NCBI GenBank assembly: GCA_002483145.1
Contig: DLHJ01000006.1
Coordinates: 1-57,060, forward strand
DNA: 57,060 bases
Direction of reading: 5' to 3'
DNA from: Cellvibrio sp. UBA7671
GTDB taxonomy: Bacteria > Pseudomonadota > Gammaproteobacteria > Pseudomonadales > Cellvibrionaceae
The translations under genes and the position numbers were made by a program. Below, in pieces: positions 23,890 to 33,065 of this stretch. Numbering within the stretch: the stretch's first letter is position 1; every line of letters begins with the position of its first letter. The notes below the pieces were generated by a model. It did not search any database. It was not told the DNA's origin and saw nothing but the letters and a program-made list of their open reading frames with translations.

Positions 23890-24771
23890 CTATTTGTTGG
23901 CATTAAAAAATGGCAAGGTGCCGTTGGGCAGCATGGTTTTTGGTAACTGTCCGTCCCATTTTTCTGCCTTGGTCAATTCGATCAAATTTTGGTTTTGCGC
24001 CAATGCTTCCGCGCGGCTTTTAATTGCAGAGGCTTCCGCATCACCTTTTATCCGAATGCTTTCCGCCTCGGCTTTGGAGCGTGCAAGTTGTGAATCTGCC
24101 TCGGCCTGTGCTTTGGTCACTGCAATTTGCGCACTCACACGCTCTTTTTCCAAGTTTTGTTTTTGCGTCTGTACCTCCACCTCTGCGCGCATACGGTCTT
24201 CAACCGATTTTTCATAGGCCGCGCTGAAATCGATATTTTCAATCTGCACCGAATTGATCACTATAGGGCCGTTAATAGATTTGGTGATGGCATCGGTGAC
24301 ATCGATACCGAATTTAACCCGCTCTTGCACCACCGAGATGGCGGTGTATTTACCGAAAATATTTTCCACTTGTGTCGGCACTTGGCGATCTACAAGGCGC
24401 GCGATCATTGAATCGATACTTTTGAAGTTTTCATACACTTCTTCCACTCTATCTGCAGGGACACTGAAGGTGACTGAGGCGCGGATGGTGGCCGGTTGTT
24501 GGTCGCGGCTGTAGGCCTGTAATTCTTGATAGCTTGCCGTGTGTGTTTGGGTGGATATTTTTACCACTGAATCGATAAGGGGAATTTTAAAGCCCAAACC
24601 CGGTGCTGCAGTGCCGATGATTTTGCCGTTGCGCAAATGTACGCCGCGCTCGCCCTGGTCAACGGTGTACCAGCTGCCATAAAGCACGGTGATAAGAAAA
24701 AGTATAACAATCGCGGGAATAATTTTGCCCAAGCTGATTGGGTTGGGTGAACTGAAATCGGCTTTTAACAT
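23890..24771 (-). CDS. SPFH / prohibitin-family membrane protein
   Basis: The 293-residue protein has an N-terminal membrane segment (about 17-35), then an SPFH (band 7) domain (about 38-200: TVDQGERGVHLRNGKI, GLGFKIPLIDSV, YSRDQQPATIRASVTFSV), then a long charged coiled coil (about 200-265) ending in a conserved LPNGTLPFFN tail. Such proteins form ring-like assemblies in membrane microdomains and modulate membrane proteases or scaffold complexes. It is convergent with the kinase pair and adjacent to murU on the same strand, 36 bases downstream. Confidence 0.88.
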   Translation of the reverse strand: MLKADFSSPNPISLGKIIPAIVILFLITVLYGSWYTVDQGERGVHLRNGKIIGTAAPGLGFKIPLIDSVVKISTQTHTASYQELQAYSRDQQPATIRASVTFSVPADRVEEVYENFKSIDSMIARLVDRQVPTQVENIFGKYTAISVVQERVKFGIDVTDAITKSINGPIVINSVQIENIDFSAAYEKSVEDRMRAEVEVQTQKQNLEKERVSAQIAVTKAQAEADSQLARSKAEAESIRIKGDAEASAIKSRAEALAQNQNLIELTKAEKWDGQLPKTMLPNGTLPFFNANK

Positions 24772-24807
24772 GATGCGTCCTTTTTGTGTTGTGGTGGTAG
24801 AGATTGA

Positions 24808-25554
24808 TTATTTATGTTCGGTGTTGATTAATTTGGCTGACAGATAATCTTCCAGTAGGTGTAATCGCACCGGGGTTCCAACATCACTCCAGTGTCCGCG
24901 ATGAACTTGTCCTGTGATTTGCTCGTTGCTTATTGCGCGGCGTAACACTTCTACCAAGGGGAATTTTTGGCGTTTATCCGGGTAGGCGGCGATTAATTCC
25001 GGTTTGAGCAAACTGATACCACCAAAAGTGAATCGCTGTTGGGCTATTTTTTTGGGGCCATCAGGTTTTTCGGGATCATTAAGTAATAGCCCGCTACTGG
25101 CAAGTGCAAAATCACCCTGCGGATGAAATTCCGGATTAGGTACCAGCAGCAAATGCCCCAGCTGGTTTTGCGACAATATATTTTCAGCAATAGGCTGGTG
25201 GATAAATTGTGCAAACTCCAGATCGCACCAGACATCGCCATTAATCAATAAAAAAGGTTCTTCACCGAGTAAATCCAACGCATGCAAAATAGCGCCGCCG
25301 GTTTCCAGTGGCTCGGGCTCGGTGGAATAGCTGATCTTTAATCCAAATTGTTGGCCATCACCCAAGTGCGAGCGAATTTTTTCGCCTAGATAGGCGAGGT
25401 TGATAATGACTTCGCGAATACCCGCGCGCTGCAGGTTTTCCAAATGGTATTCAATCAGCGGTTTGCCACCCGCACACAGCAGCGGTTTGGGGGTGTGATA
25501 GGTGAGTGGGCGCATGCGATTGCCGAGCCCGGCAGCGAGGATCATGGCTTTCAT
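24808..25554 (-). CDS. murU: N-acetylmuramate alpha-1-phosphate uridylyltransferase
   Basis: The 248-residue nucleotidyltransferase carries the signature LAAGLGNRMRPLT (about 6-18), KPLIEYHLENL, and the Mg-binding LINGDVWCD. Together with the kinase encoded just upstream it matches the Pseudomonas AmgK-MurU pair: MurU converts MurNAc-1-phosphate and UTP to UDP-MurNAc, bypassing de novo synthesis. The start ATG overlaps the amgK stop (25551-25554, ATGA), showing translational coupling. The position next to lptD matches the Pseudomonas arrangement. Confidence 0.9.
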   Translation of the reverse strand: MKAMILAAGLGNRMRPLTYHTPKPLLCAGGKPLIEYHLENLQRAGIREVIINLAYLGEKIRSHLGDGQQFGLKISYSTEPEPLETGGAILHALDLLGEEPFLLINGDVWCDLEFAQFIHQPIAENILSQNQLGHLLLVPNPEFHPQGDFALASSGLLLNDPEKPDGPKKIAQQRFTFGGISLLKPELIAAYPDKRQKFPLVEVLRRAISNEQITGQVHRGHWSDVGTPVRLHLLEDYLSAKLINTEHK

Positions 25555-26621
25555 TGGTCGCCTGCTGATTGATAGTCCCGATACCAGGATTGTTGTTGCG
25601 CGAGTGGTAATAAAGTCTGTTTAAACCAAGTCACAAAGGCTTTTAGTTCCAGATATTGTTCGGCGACTTCCAGTGTATAGCGAATCACTAGCGGCAAATC
25701 ATTCAGGTAGCCGGTTTTGCCATCGCGCAGATTTAAACGTGCAAAAATACCGAGCACTTTTATATGGCGCTGTAAGCCGAGCCAGTTAAACCAGCGCAGG
25801 AATTCCGTTTCACTGACATCCGGAATAATGTTTGCGCTGATTGCCTGTTGACGATAATCCAAAGCCCAGCCTGTTACCTTTTCCGCTGGCCAGTGCAGAT
25901 AGCAGTCGCGCAACAGCGAGACCAGATCGTAAGTCACGCCGCCCCAAAGCGCGCCTTGGAAATCAATTACACCAAGCGCGTTATCATCCAGCAATAAAAG
26001 ATTGCGCGAATGGTAGTCGCGATGCACAAACGTTTGCGGTTGCGCGAGTGCATTGTCCTCCAGCCGGATAAATAATTCATCGAGCAATTTTTTCTCTGCA
26101 GTAGCGAGTGGATGACCGAGCAGTTTACCGGCAAACCATTCGCTGAAAATTTCCAGCTCGCGGTGCAAAAGTGCGCGGTCGTAACGCGGGATTAGTGCGG
26201 CATCATCCTGAATGTGCTGAAGCTGCAGCAGGGTGCTGAGCGCCATTTGATAGAGGTCATCGACGTTACCGGTGTTCACTGCGCGGAAGAACAAGCGGTC
26301 GCCCATATCTTCTACCAGCAAAAAGCCCTGGTTTGCATCCGCGGTGGCAATACGCGGGCTGCGCACGCCTTGTTGCTCGATAAGGCGGGCGATAGCGAGA
26401 AACTGGTGGGTGTCTTCGCTGGCGGGCGGTGCATCGACTGCCAGCCATTGCGATGGGGTTTGATAGCGGAAGTAGCGGCGAAACCCCGCATCACTGCCCA
26501 GGCTAAACAGTTCTATCGGGTGTTCCGCGAAAGATGTTTGCTGTGTGACCCAGTTGGTGAGGGCTAACTTTCGGGTATCGATTGGCGCGCTGGGGCTGTC
26601 TCTGGTGTGATTGGTGGTCAT
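25551..26621 (-). CDS. amgK: N-acetylmuramate / N-acetylglucosamine kinase
   Basis: A 356-residue phosphotransferase of the aminoglycoside phosphotransferase fold. It shows the ATP-site FLLVEDMGDRLF hinge, catalytic loop FVHRDYHSRNLL (Asp about 209) and metal-binding VIDFQGALWGG. AmgK phosphorylates MurNAc (and GlcNAc) at C1, the step before MurU. The gene is divergent from lptD across about 180 bases. With anmK elsewhere in this window, most of the anhydro-MurNAc recycling pathway is represented; the MurNAc-6-phosphate phosphatase (MupP) is not. Confidence 0.9.
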   Translation of the reverse strand: MTTNHTRDSPSAPIDTRKLALTNWVTQQTSFAEHPIELFSLGSDAGFRRYFRYQTPSQWLAVDAPPASEDTHQFLAIARLIEQQGVRSPRIATADANQGFLLVEDMGDRLFFRAVNTGNVDDLYQMALSTLLQLQHIQDDAALIPRYDRALLHRELEIFSEWFAGKLLGHPLATAEKKLLDELFIRLEDNALAQPQTFVHRDYHSRNLLLLDDNALGVIDFQGALWGGVTYDLVSLLRDCYLHWPAEKVTGWALDYRQQAISANIIPDVSETEFLRWFNWLGLQRHIKVLGIFARLNLRDGKTGYLNDLPLVIRYTLEVAEQYLELKAFVTWFKQTLLPLAQQQSWYRDYQSAGDQ

Positions 26622-26800
26622 GCGGGATCCGGCGTTATGTCAATTATTAGTTGGGCGTTGGGTGTGGGTGCCTCAGTGGTCGGATTCTACCCCAGTCAGG
26701 TGATTTCCCCCAATTCATTCCCAGTACAGACGGTTTACAGTAGAATCGCCTCAATTTTTCGGCGGCATATGTATGGCGCGCCTATTTGAGACCGCGGTTA

Positions 26801-29341
26801 ATGGCTCCAACCCAGAATCATTCCAAACAGAATCTGCGCAATAAATTCCTTCGCTCCCGCCTAGCCCTGTGTGTTGCAGCCCAGTGCGCGGGGATTTTGC
26901 TATTGTCTGTGCCTTTAACCTGGGCTGATGACACTGCATCGGCGCCTAAAAAAGACCCCAACGAGCAGCTGCGCGAATTGGATTGGGTGCCCATGGAAGA
27001 GCTTACCCCGGAGCAGAAAGCGCAGGTGCCCACCGCCTGTTGTGGTGCCTATGTGGCGCCGCCGCGCGACGATGTTGAGTCGGAGATGGATCCGGAAAAA
27101 GCCAATATCTTTGGTACCGCCGATTACTCGGAATCCGAAAAGCAAACCAAATTCATCATGCGCGACGATGTGCGCCTGACCCAAGGGCGCCGCTCGTTCC
27201 GCGCGGATACCTTCACCTTTGATAAAACTACGCGAGAAGCGGAGCTGGATGGTGACATCCAGGTGCGCGAGCCGGGAGTATTGTTGCGTGCTGACAAAGC
27301 TTATGTCGATACCAACACCGGCAACGCCCGTTTGGATAACGCCCGTTTTGTGCTCTATGAAACCCGTGTGCGCGGTCGCGCGGAGAGTTTGGAAAAATTT
27401 GGCGATGCTGTTATCAGCCTTGATCAGGGTACATTTACCAGCTGCGAGCCGGGCGATAATACCTGGCTGATCAAAGGCTCGAATATCACCCTGCACAACG
27501 ATAAACATTACGGCACGGCTAAACATATGCGCTTGCATATCAAAGATGTGCCAGTTGTCTATGCGCCTTATTTTCGTTTTCCGGTAGGGCCAGACCGTCT
27601 GACAGGCTTTTTGTTTCCCTCGATCGGCTTTGATGAGAGCGATGGTATCGGCGAATTTTCTGCGCCCTTTTATTGGAATATCGCCCCTAATTACGATGCC
27701 ACTATTACGCCGCGCTACCTCGCCGAACACGGTTATATGCTCGCGACTGAGCTGCGCCACAAATCCGAATTGTTTGATAGTGAGTTGAGCGGCAGCGCGC
27801 TGAATAACGATCGCAGCGGAGATACCGGCCGCGACGACGATGAGATCAACCCACAGTATCTCGGCAAAGATCGCTGGCAGTACAACCTGGTGCAAACCGG
27901 CGGGCGCAACCAGCCTTGGTCAACTGAAATTGATTACACCGATGTCAGTGATACCGACTACATCCGCGATGTAGACGGCAGTGCCGTGGATTTAAATCGC
28001 CAGGCTTACATCCGCCAGCGCGCAGCCGCTGGTTACAACAGCGAGCATTGGCAACTGGGCGCCAAAGCGGAAGAGTTTCGTTTGTTGACCAGCACGCAAT
28101 TACCTTATCGCGAATTGCCGCGTCTGCATGCCGATGGTCAATACCGGGTGAATGACTGGCTGGTCGAGCTGGATAATGAATATACTCACTTTGGTATGAA
28201 CCGCTACTTTGAGGGCGATGAGGCCAACCTTATTGTTGGCGAGCGTTTGCGCACCAATTACAAACTGAGTTGGGATAAAGAATACACCGCTGGTTATGTA
28301 AAACCGGGCGTGGGTTTGAAAACCCTTGGCTATGAATTAGAAGCCACTAACCTGCGCACTGATGCGGAAAGCAGCCAACAATTCACTGCCCCGCAAGGCT
28401 CGCTTGATATGGGGCTGTATTTTGAGCGCGACAAAGCCTTATTTGGTGATGCCTTTACCCAGACTCTGGAGCCGCGCGCGTTTTATCTCTACCGCGATTA
28501 CGAAAATCAGGATTCGCTCTACGCTCTCACCTCTGATGCCAGCTATGTCAACTTTGACACATCGGATCTGATCTTCACCTACGAGCAGTTGTTTCGTGAC
28601 TCGCGCTTCTCTGGTGGCGACCGTATCGATGACACCAATCATCTCGCATTGGGCCTTACCAGCCGCTTCGTGGAATCCGACACCGGCGTTGAGCGCTTGC
28701 GCCTGAGTATTGGTCAGATCACCTATTTTGAAGACCGTGAAGTCAGCATCCTCAATGACGATGACGCCTATGCCAATACCCGTACCAGCTCGGCAGTGGC
28801 AGGGCAGGCAAGTACTCTGATTGGCGATCACCTGCGCATCAGCAGCGATGTACTTTATGATCACCAACAAGAGCAGGTGAACACCGTCAGCACCAGCTTG
28901 AATTATATGGATGAGCAGTACCGGATCCTGAACCTTGGCTATCGCTACAGCCGCGATCCGGTATCGCTCAGCCCACTGGAAACCACACCGAACATCGGTG
29001 AAACCCTGAACCAGATAGATGTCACCACACTCTGGCCAGTTTCCAGTCAATGGTCAGTAATTGCCCGCGCCAACTACGATTTTACGTACAATGCGGAACT
29101 CGACACCTTTGCCGGGCTCGAATACACCGATTGCTGCTACCGCATCCGCGTGCTAGCGCGGCAGTGGGTGGATTTCGATTTTAGTCCCGACTTTATGGAA
29201 AACCTCAGCAGCGACGATTATGACCGCGGTGTGTTTATCGAAGTGCAATTGCGCGGCTTCGGCAGCTTGAGTCAACGTATTAGTAACCTGCTCGACAAAG
29301 CTATGTTTGGCTACGGCGAGCGTGAAGCATCTCTACAATAA
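26801..29341 (+). CDS. lptD: LPS-assembly outer-membrane protein LptD
   Basis: The protein has a signal region (about 15-45, ending TWA), an OstA/LptA-like jelly-roll domain (about 110-230: FIMRDDVRLTQGRRSFRADTFTFD, REAELDGDI) and a large beta-barrel domain. Cysteines are placed as in LptD: an ACC near residue 80, SCEPG in the periplasmic domain and a DCC pair in the barrel (DCCYRIRVL), which form the inter-domain disulfides. It inserts LPS into the outer leaflet with LptE. ATG 26801 was chosen; an in-frame TTG at 26786 would add five residues. The length, 846 residues, is normal. It heads the surA-pdxA-rsmA-apaG-apaH run. Confidence 0.95.
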   Translation: MAPTQNHSKQNLRNKFLRSRLALCVAAQCAGILLLSVPLTWADDTASAPKKDPNEQLRELDWVPMEELTPEQKAQVPTACCGAYVAPPRDDVESEMDPEKANIFGTADYSESEKQTKFIMRDDVRLTQGRRSFRADTFTFDKTTREAELDGDIQVREPGVLLRADKAYVDTNTGNARLDNARFVLYETRVRGRAESLEKFGDAVISLDQGTFTSCEPGDNTWLIKGSNITLHNDKHYGTAKHMRLHIKDVPVVYAPYFRFPVGPDRLTGFLFPSIGFDESDGIGEFSAPFYWNIAPNYDATITPRYLAEHGYMLATELRHKSELFDSELSGSALNNDRSGDTGRDDDEINPQYLGKDRWQYNLVQTGGRNQPWSTEIDYTDVSDTDYIRDVDGSAVDLNRQAYIRQRAAAGYNSEHWQLGAKAEEFRLLTSTQLPYRELPRLHADGQYRVNDWLVELDNEYTHFGMNRYFEGDEANLIVGERLRTNYKLSWDKEYTAGYVKPGVGLKTLGYELEATNLRTDAESSQQFTAPQGSLDMGLYFERDKALFGDAFTQTLEPRAFYLYRDYENQDSLYALTSDASYVNFDTSDLIFTYEQLFRDSRFSGGDRIDDTNHLALGLTSRFVESDTGVERLRLSIGQITYFEDREVSILNDDDAYANTRTSSAVAGQASTLIGDHLRISSDVLYDHQQEQVNTVSTSLNYMDEQYRILNLGYRYSRDPVSLSPLETTPNIGETLNQIDVTTLWPVSSQWSVIARANYDFTYNAELDTFAGLEYTDCCYRIRVLARQWVDFDFSPDFMENLSSDDYDRGVFIEVQLRGFGSLSQRISNLLDKAMFGYGEREASLQ

Positions 29342-29356
29342 AACAGTGATTGAATT

Positions 29357-30676
29357 ATGAGTAAGAACCAAAACAAGCCACATTCATTGCATATGGGCTG
29401 GACGCTATTGCTGGGCGGTTTGCTTCTGGCGACCAGCCAGCTCGGCCTGGCCCAAAGCAATGCGGTATCACTGGATCGCGTGGTGGCGATTGTCGATAAA
29501 GATGTGGTACTGCAAAGTGAGTTGGATGATCGCAAAGCATCTATCCTGGAGCGCTTGAAAGGCCAATACCAACAGCTGCCGCCGGAGGATGTGCTCAATA
29601 AACAAATCCTCGAACAATTGATTATTGAACGTATCGAACTGGGCTTGGCCGAGCGTTACGAAATTAAAGTGGATGAGGCGGAAATCGACCAGGCGATTGG
29701 CCGTGTGCTGCAAAAAAATCAAATCACCTTGGCGCAGCTTGAAGCTGATCTAAAAACCCAGGGGTTAAATCTCGATGGTCTGCGCAAACAAATGCGCAAC
29801 GAATTGACCATCAGCCATTTGCAACAAGGTGTTGTGAATAGCCGCATCAAAGTGACCGATCAGGACATTAACAATTTCCTCGCTTCAAGCGACGGCAAAT
29901 TTGCCACCTCACCGGATTTTCATATCGGCCATATTTTAATTGCAGTCTCCAGTAGCGCTGATGCTGACGCGATTGCCGCTGCTGAAAAGCAAGCTAACGA
30001 TATTTATCAAAAACTGCAAAGTGGCAGCGATTTTTCGCAGATGGCGATCAGCTACTCCAACGACCAAGCCGCCCTGCAAGGTGGCGATATCGGCTGGCGT
30101 AAACTCGCGCAATTGCCGGAGCTGTTTGGCAATCAAATGGCGAATTTAGCGGTAGGGCAAGTCTCCAAACCTTTCCGCAGCGGTGCCGGTTTCCATATCC
30201 TTAAAAATATTGAACAGCGCGGCGGCGGCGAGCAATTGGTTGAGCAGACCCATGCGCGCCACATATTGGTAAAGACCTCGGAAATTATGGACGATGCCCA
30301 AGCGCGCCAGAAACTGTTGGATTTAAAAGCGCGGATCGAAAAAGGTGAAGATTTTGGCAAGCTGGCCCGCGAGCATTCAGAAGATACCGGCTCTATGTTG
30401 AGCGGCGGTGATTTGGGTTGGTCTACACCGGGCATGTTTGTACCGGAATTTGAAGAGGCGATGGGCAATACTTCCATAGGTGGCATCACCCGCCCATTCA
30501 AAAGTCAATTTGGCTGGCATATTTTGCAAGTGATCGAGCGTCGCAAAGAAGATATGAGCGATAAAATGAAGCGCAACCAAGCCGCCAACGTATTGCGTTC
30601 ACGTCGCTTTGAGGAAGAATTCCAACTCTGGCTGACACAAATCCGCGAAGAGGCTTACGTCGAAATTAAACTCTAA
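29357..30676 (+). CDS. surA: Periplasmic peptidyl-prolyl isomerase / chaperone SurA
   Basis: The 439-residue protein has a signal peptide (about 1-33, ending LAQS), the N-terminal chaperone domain (VSLDRVVAIVDKDVVLQSELD), then two parvulin-type PPIase domains (about 178-275, IGHILIAV to FHILKNIEQR, and 290-390, ARHILVKTSEI to FGWHILQVIERR), and a C-terminal helix. SurA escorts unfolded outer-membrane proteins, LptD among them, to the Bam complex. The start lies 15 bases after lptD, so the two genes are cotranscribed as in E. coli. Confidence 0.95.
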   Translation: MSKNQNKPHSLHMGWTLLLGGLLLATSQLGLAQSNAVSLDRVVAIVDKDVVLQSELDDRKASILERLKGQYQQLPPEDVLNKQILEQLIIERIELGLAERYEIKVDEAEIDQAIGRVLQKNQITLAQLEADLKTQGLNLDGLRKQMRNELTISHLQQGVVNSRIKVTDQDINNFLASSDGKFATSPDFHIGHILIAVSSSADADAIAAAEKQANDIYQKLQSGSDFSQMAISYSNDQAALQGGDIGWRKLAQLPELFGNQMANLAVGQVSKPFRSGAGFHILKNIEQRGGGEQLVEQTHARHILVKTSEIMDDAQARQKLLDLKARIEKGEDFGKLAREHSEDTGSMLSGGDLGWSTPGMFVPEFEEAMGNTSIGGITRPFKSQFGWHILQVIERRKEDMSDKMKRNQAANVLRSRRFEEEFQLWLTQIREEAYVEIKL

Positions 30677-30698
30677 GCCAGCGCTCTTTTTTACCGGC

Positions 30699-30744
30699 GG
30701 CTAAAAATAGATTGCACGAAAAAATGTGCAATTTGTTTTTAGCC
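30699..30744. terminator. Long nested hairpin between surA and pdxA
   Basis: A 46-base inverted repeat has outer stem GGCTAAAAA / TTTTTAGCC, a 3x3 internal loop, inner stem ATTGCAC / GTGCAAT, and loop GAAAAAAT. The right arm is T-rich, so it may act as a terminator or attenuator in either direction within the surA-pdxA run. Confidence 0.7.
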
Positions 30745-30793
30745 GTTGTGCATTTTGAATCCTGTGTTTTTATCGTGACTTTTTCAGGCTCAG

Positions 30794-31795
30794 ATGATTA
30801 TGGTTCCCTGTTATCGAATTGCACTTACCCCCGGCGAACCGGCAGGTATAGGCCCGGATCTTATTATTGCGCTCGCACAACAGGCGCAGCAACATGAAAT
30901 TGTCGCCATTGCTGATCCGCACTTACTGCAAACACGTGCACAGCAACTTGGGCTCAGCCTGACGTTGCGCGAAGTTAACCTGCAGGATGCGCCGCGTCCG
31001 AGTGCGGCGGGTGAGTTGGCAATACTGCCCGTTACACTCGCTGAACCTGCCGTGCCTGGCAAACTTAATGTGCACAACGCGTCCTACATTTTGCGCACCC
31101 TGGATGCGGCTATCGAAGGCTGCGTTGCCGGGCATTTTGCCGCGCTGGTTACCGGGCCAGTGCAAAAAAGTATTATCAATGATGCGGGTATCGCTTTTAG
31201 TGGCCATACCGAATATCTTGCTGAAAAAACCCATACCGAAAAAGTAGTGATGATGCTTGCCACGGAAGGTTTGCGAGTGGCACTCGCGACTACCCATTTG
31301 CCGCTGAAAGATGTCGCGGCTGCTATTACGGAAGATGAACTCACACAGGTGACGGAAATTTTGCACCGCGATATGCAAGTGCAATTTGGCATTGCACAGC
31401 CGCGCATTTTGGTGTGCGGATTAAATCCCCACGCTGGCGAAGGCGGGCATCTCGGGCGAGAAGAAATTGAAGTCATCGAACCGGTACTTAAACAATTGCG
31501 CGCGCGCGGCATGAATTTAATCGGCCCACTGCCAGCAGATACACTGTTTACACCAAAATATCTGGATCACGCTGACGCGGTACTTGCGATGTATCACGAC
31601 CAGGGTTTGCCGGTATTAAAATACAAAGGTTTCGGCCAAGCGGTGAATATTACCCTCGGCTTGCCAATTATCCGCACCTCGGTAGACCACGGTACCGCAT
31701 TGGATTTGGCGGCGACTGGCAAAGCCGATTTGGGCAGTTTACGCACCGCATTAAGTTATGCCCTTGCGATGGTGCAAGCAAAACACGCGCGCTAA
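30794..31795 (+). CDS. pdxA: 4-hydroxythreonine-4-phosphate dehydrogenase
   Basis: The 333-residue PdxA shows [14 protein letters not shown] (about 9-22), the substrate- and metal-binding GHTEYLAE and LNPHAGEGG, and the C-terminal signature [15 protein letters not shown] ... [13 protein letters not shown]. It oxidises 4-phosphohydroxy-threonine in pyridoxal phosphate synthesis, using NAD(P) and a divalent metal. ATG 30794 has AGG five bases upstream; ATG 30800 is an alternative. rsmA follows after 16 bases, the gene order known from E. coli. Confidence 0.95.
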   Translation: MIMVPCYRIALTPGEPAGIGPDLIIALAQQAQQHEIVAIADPHLLQTRAQQLGLSLTLREVNLQDAPRPSAAGELAILPVTLAEPAVPGKLNVHNASYILRTLDAAIEGCVAGHFAALVTGPVQKSIINDAGIAFSGHTEYLAEKTHTEKVVMMLATEGLRVALATTHLPLKDVAAAITEDELTQVTEILHRDMQVQFGIAQPRILVCGLNPHAGEGGHLGREEIEVIEPVLKQLRARGMNLIGPLPADTLFTPKYLDHADAVLAMYHDQGLPVLKYKGFGQAVNITLGLPIIRTSVDHGTALDLAATGKADLGSLRTALSYALAMVQAKHAR

Positions 31796-31811
31796 TTATT
31801 GGAACATGTGC

Positions 31812-32651
31812 ATGAAAAAATTTCTTAATGACGAATCCCAGCACAAAGCGCGAAAACGTTTTGGCCAAAACTTTTTGATTGATCACGGCATCATTCGCGA
31901 CATAGCGCGCTCTGTTCACCCGAAAAAAGACGATCTGATTGTCGAGATTGGGCCTGGCAAAGGTGCAATTACGCAATTGCTCGCTGACAGCTGTGAAAAT
32001 TTAAGCGTGATTGAATTGGATCGCGATCTGGTGCCCTGGTTGAAAGTGAAATTTGAGCAGCATCCCAACTTCCAATTATTCCAGGCCGATGCGCTGCAAT
32101 TTGATTTTGCACAATTAATAAAAAATGGCCAACCGCTACGTATCGTCGGCAACTTGCCTTACAACATATCTACGCCGCTGATTTTTCATCTGCTTACCTA
32201 TGCGAACCGCGTGCAAGACATGCATTTTATGTTGCAGAAAGAAGTGGTCAAACGTATGGCGGCGCAACCGGGCGATAGCGCTTATGGCCGCTTGGGTATT
32301 ATGGTGCAATATTATTGCGCCGTAGAAGATTTGTTTGATGTACCGCCGACATCATTTGATCCTGCTCCCAAAGTCGATTCAGCCATTGTGCGTCTGACTC
32401 CGCATGCACAATTGCCACATGTCGCCAATAATATAAAAAGTTTAGAGACGCTGGTAAATGTGGCGTTCCAGCAGCGGCGCAAAACCCTGCGCAATTCACT
32501 CAAACAATTGCTGACCGCCGAGCAAATGGAAAGCCTGCCGGTGAATTTACAATTGCGCCCGGAAGAAATCAGTTTGCCTGAGTATGTCGCAATGAGTAAT
32601 TTGCTGGGCGAACTTTCATTGAATGGCCAACCATTGAAAGAGGTTGATTAA
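31812..32651 (+). CDS. rsmA: 16S rRNA dimethyladenosine transferase
   Basis: KsgA/RsmA dimethylates A1518 and A1519 of 16S rRNA using SAM. Visible motifs are RKRFGQNFLID, motif I VEIGPGKGAIT, VIELDRDLV, motif IV NLPYNIS, and the C-terminal FQQRRKTLRNSL. ATG 31812 was chosen because GGA at 31801-31803 is spaced correctly for it; earlier in-frame ATGs at 31758 (inside pdxA) and 31806 are poorly placed. The result, 279 residues, is close to the usual 270. Confidence 0.95.
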   Translation: MKKFLNDESQHKARKRFGQNFLIDHGIIRDIARSVHPKKDDLIVEIGPGKGAITQLLADSCENLSVIELDRDLVPWLKVKFEQHPNFQLFQADALQFDFAQLIKNGQPLRIVGNLPYNISTPLIFHLLTYANRVQDMHFMLQKEVVKRMAAQPGDSAYGRLGIMVQYYCAVEDLFDVPPTSFDPAPKVDSAIVRLTPHAQLPHVANNIKSLETLVNVAFQQRRKTLRNSLKQLLTAEQMESLPVNLQLRPEEISLPEYVAMSNLLGELSLNGQPLKEVD

Positions 32652-32652
32652 C

Positions 32653-33021
32653 ATGTCGAACATCCAGGTCCTGGTGCGCACCAATTATGTCGAAGCGCAA
32701 TCCATCCCACTCGAACACCGCTATGTGTACACCTACACCATCACTATCGCGAACAAAAGTGATGTGCCTGCACAATTAATCAGTCGTCATTGGCGCATTA
32801 CCGACGCCAATGAAAAATTACAGGAAGTGCAAGGCATGGGGGTGGTTGGCGAGCAGCCGCATCTCAAACCGGGTGAAAGTTACACTTATACCAGTGGTGT
32901 AATTCTTGAGACTGAAACAGGAATAATGGAGGGCACTTACCATATGCGCACTGACGAAGGCGCTATGTTTGATGCACCTATCCCCACTTTTGCTTTAGTG
33001 CCGCCGCACGCGGTACATTAG
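32653..33021 (+). CDS. apaG: ApaG protein (DUF525)
   Basis: The 122-residue ApaG-domain protein shows YVYTYTITIANKSDVPAQLI, SRHWRITDANEKLQEVQG, MGVVGEQPHLKPGESYTYTSG and GTYHMR. The fold is an immunoglobulin-like beta sandwich; the biochemical role is still unclear. The start is ATG 32653, with GAGG (32640-32643) nine bases upstream, one base after the rsmA stop, so the genes are translationally linked. The rsmA-apaG-apaH order matches E. coli. Confidence 0.93.
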   Translation: MSNIQVLVRTNYVEAQSIPLEHRYVYTYTITIANKSDVPAQLISRHWRITDANEKLQEVQGMGVVGEQPHLKPGESYTYTSGVILETETGIMEGTYHMRTDEGAMFDAPIPTFALVPPHAVH

Positions 33022-33065
33022 TTTCTCTCCAAACATTTTCGATAAAAAAGTTAGCAGGTATTGAT

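Noticed and set aside
26915-27895. 326-codon minus-strand frame opposite lptD
   Set aside because: It is fully opposite a confident lptD reading frame and has no recognisable motif; a shadow of GC-biased codons.
28439-29050. 203-codon minus-strand frame opposite lptD
   Set aside because: Shadow frame opposite the LptD barrel; no ribosome binding site or motif.
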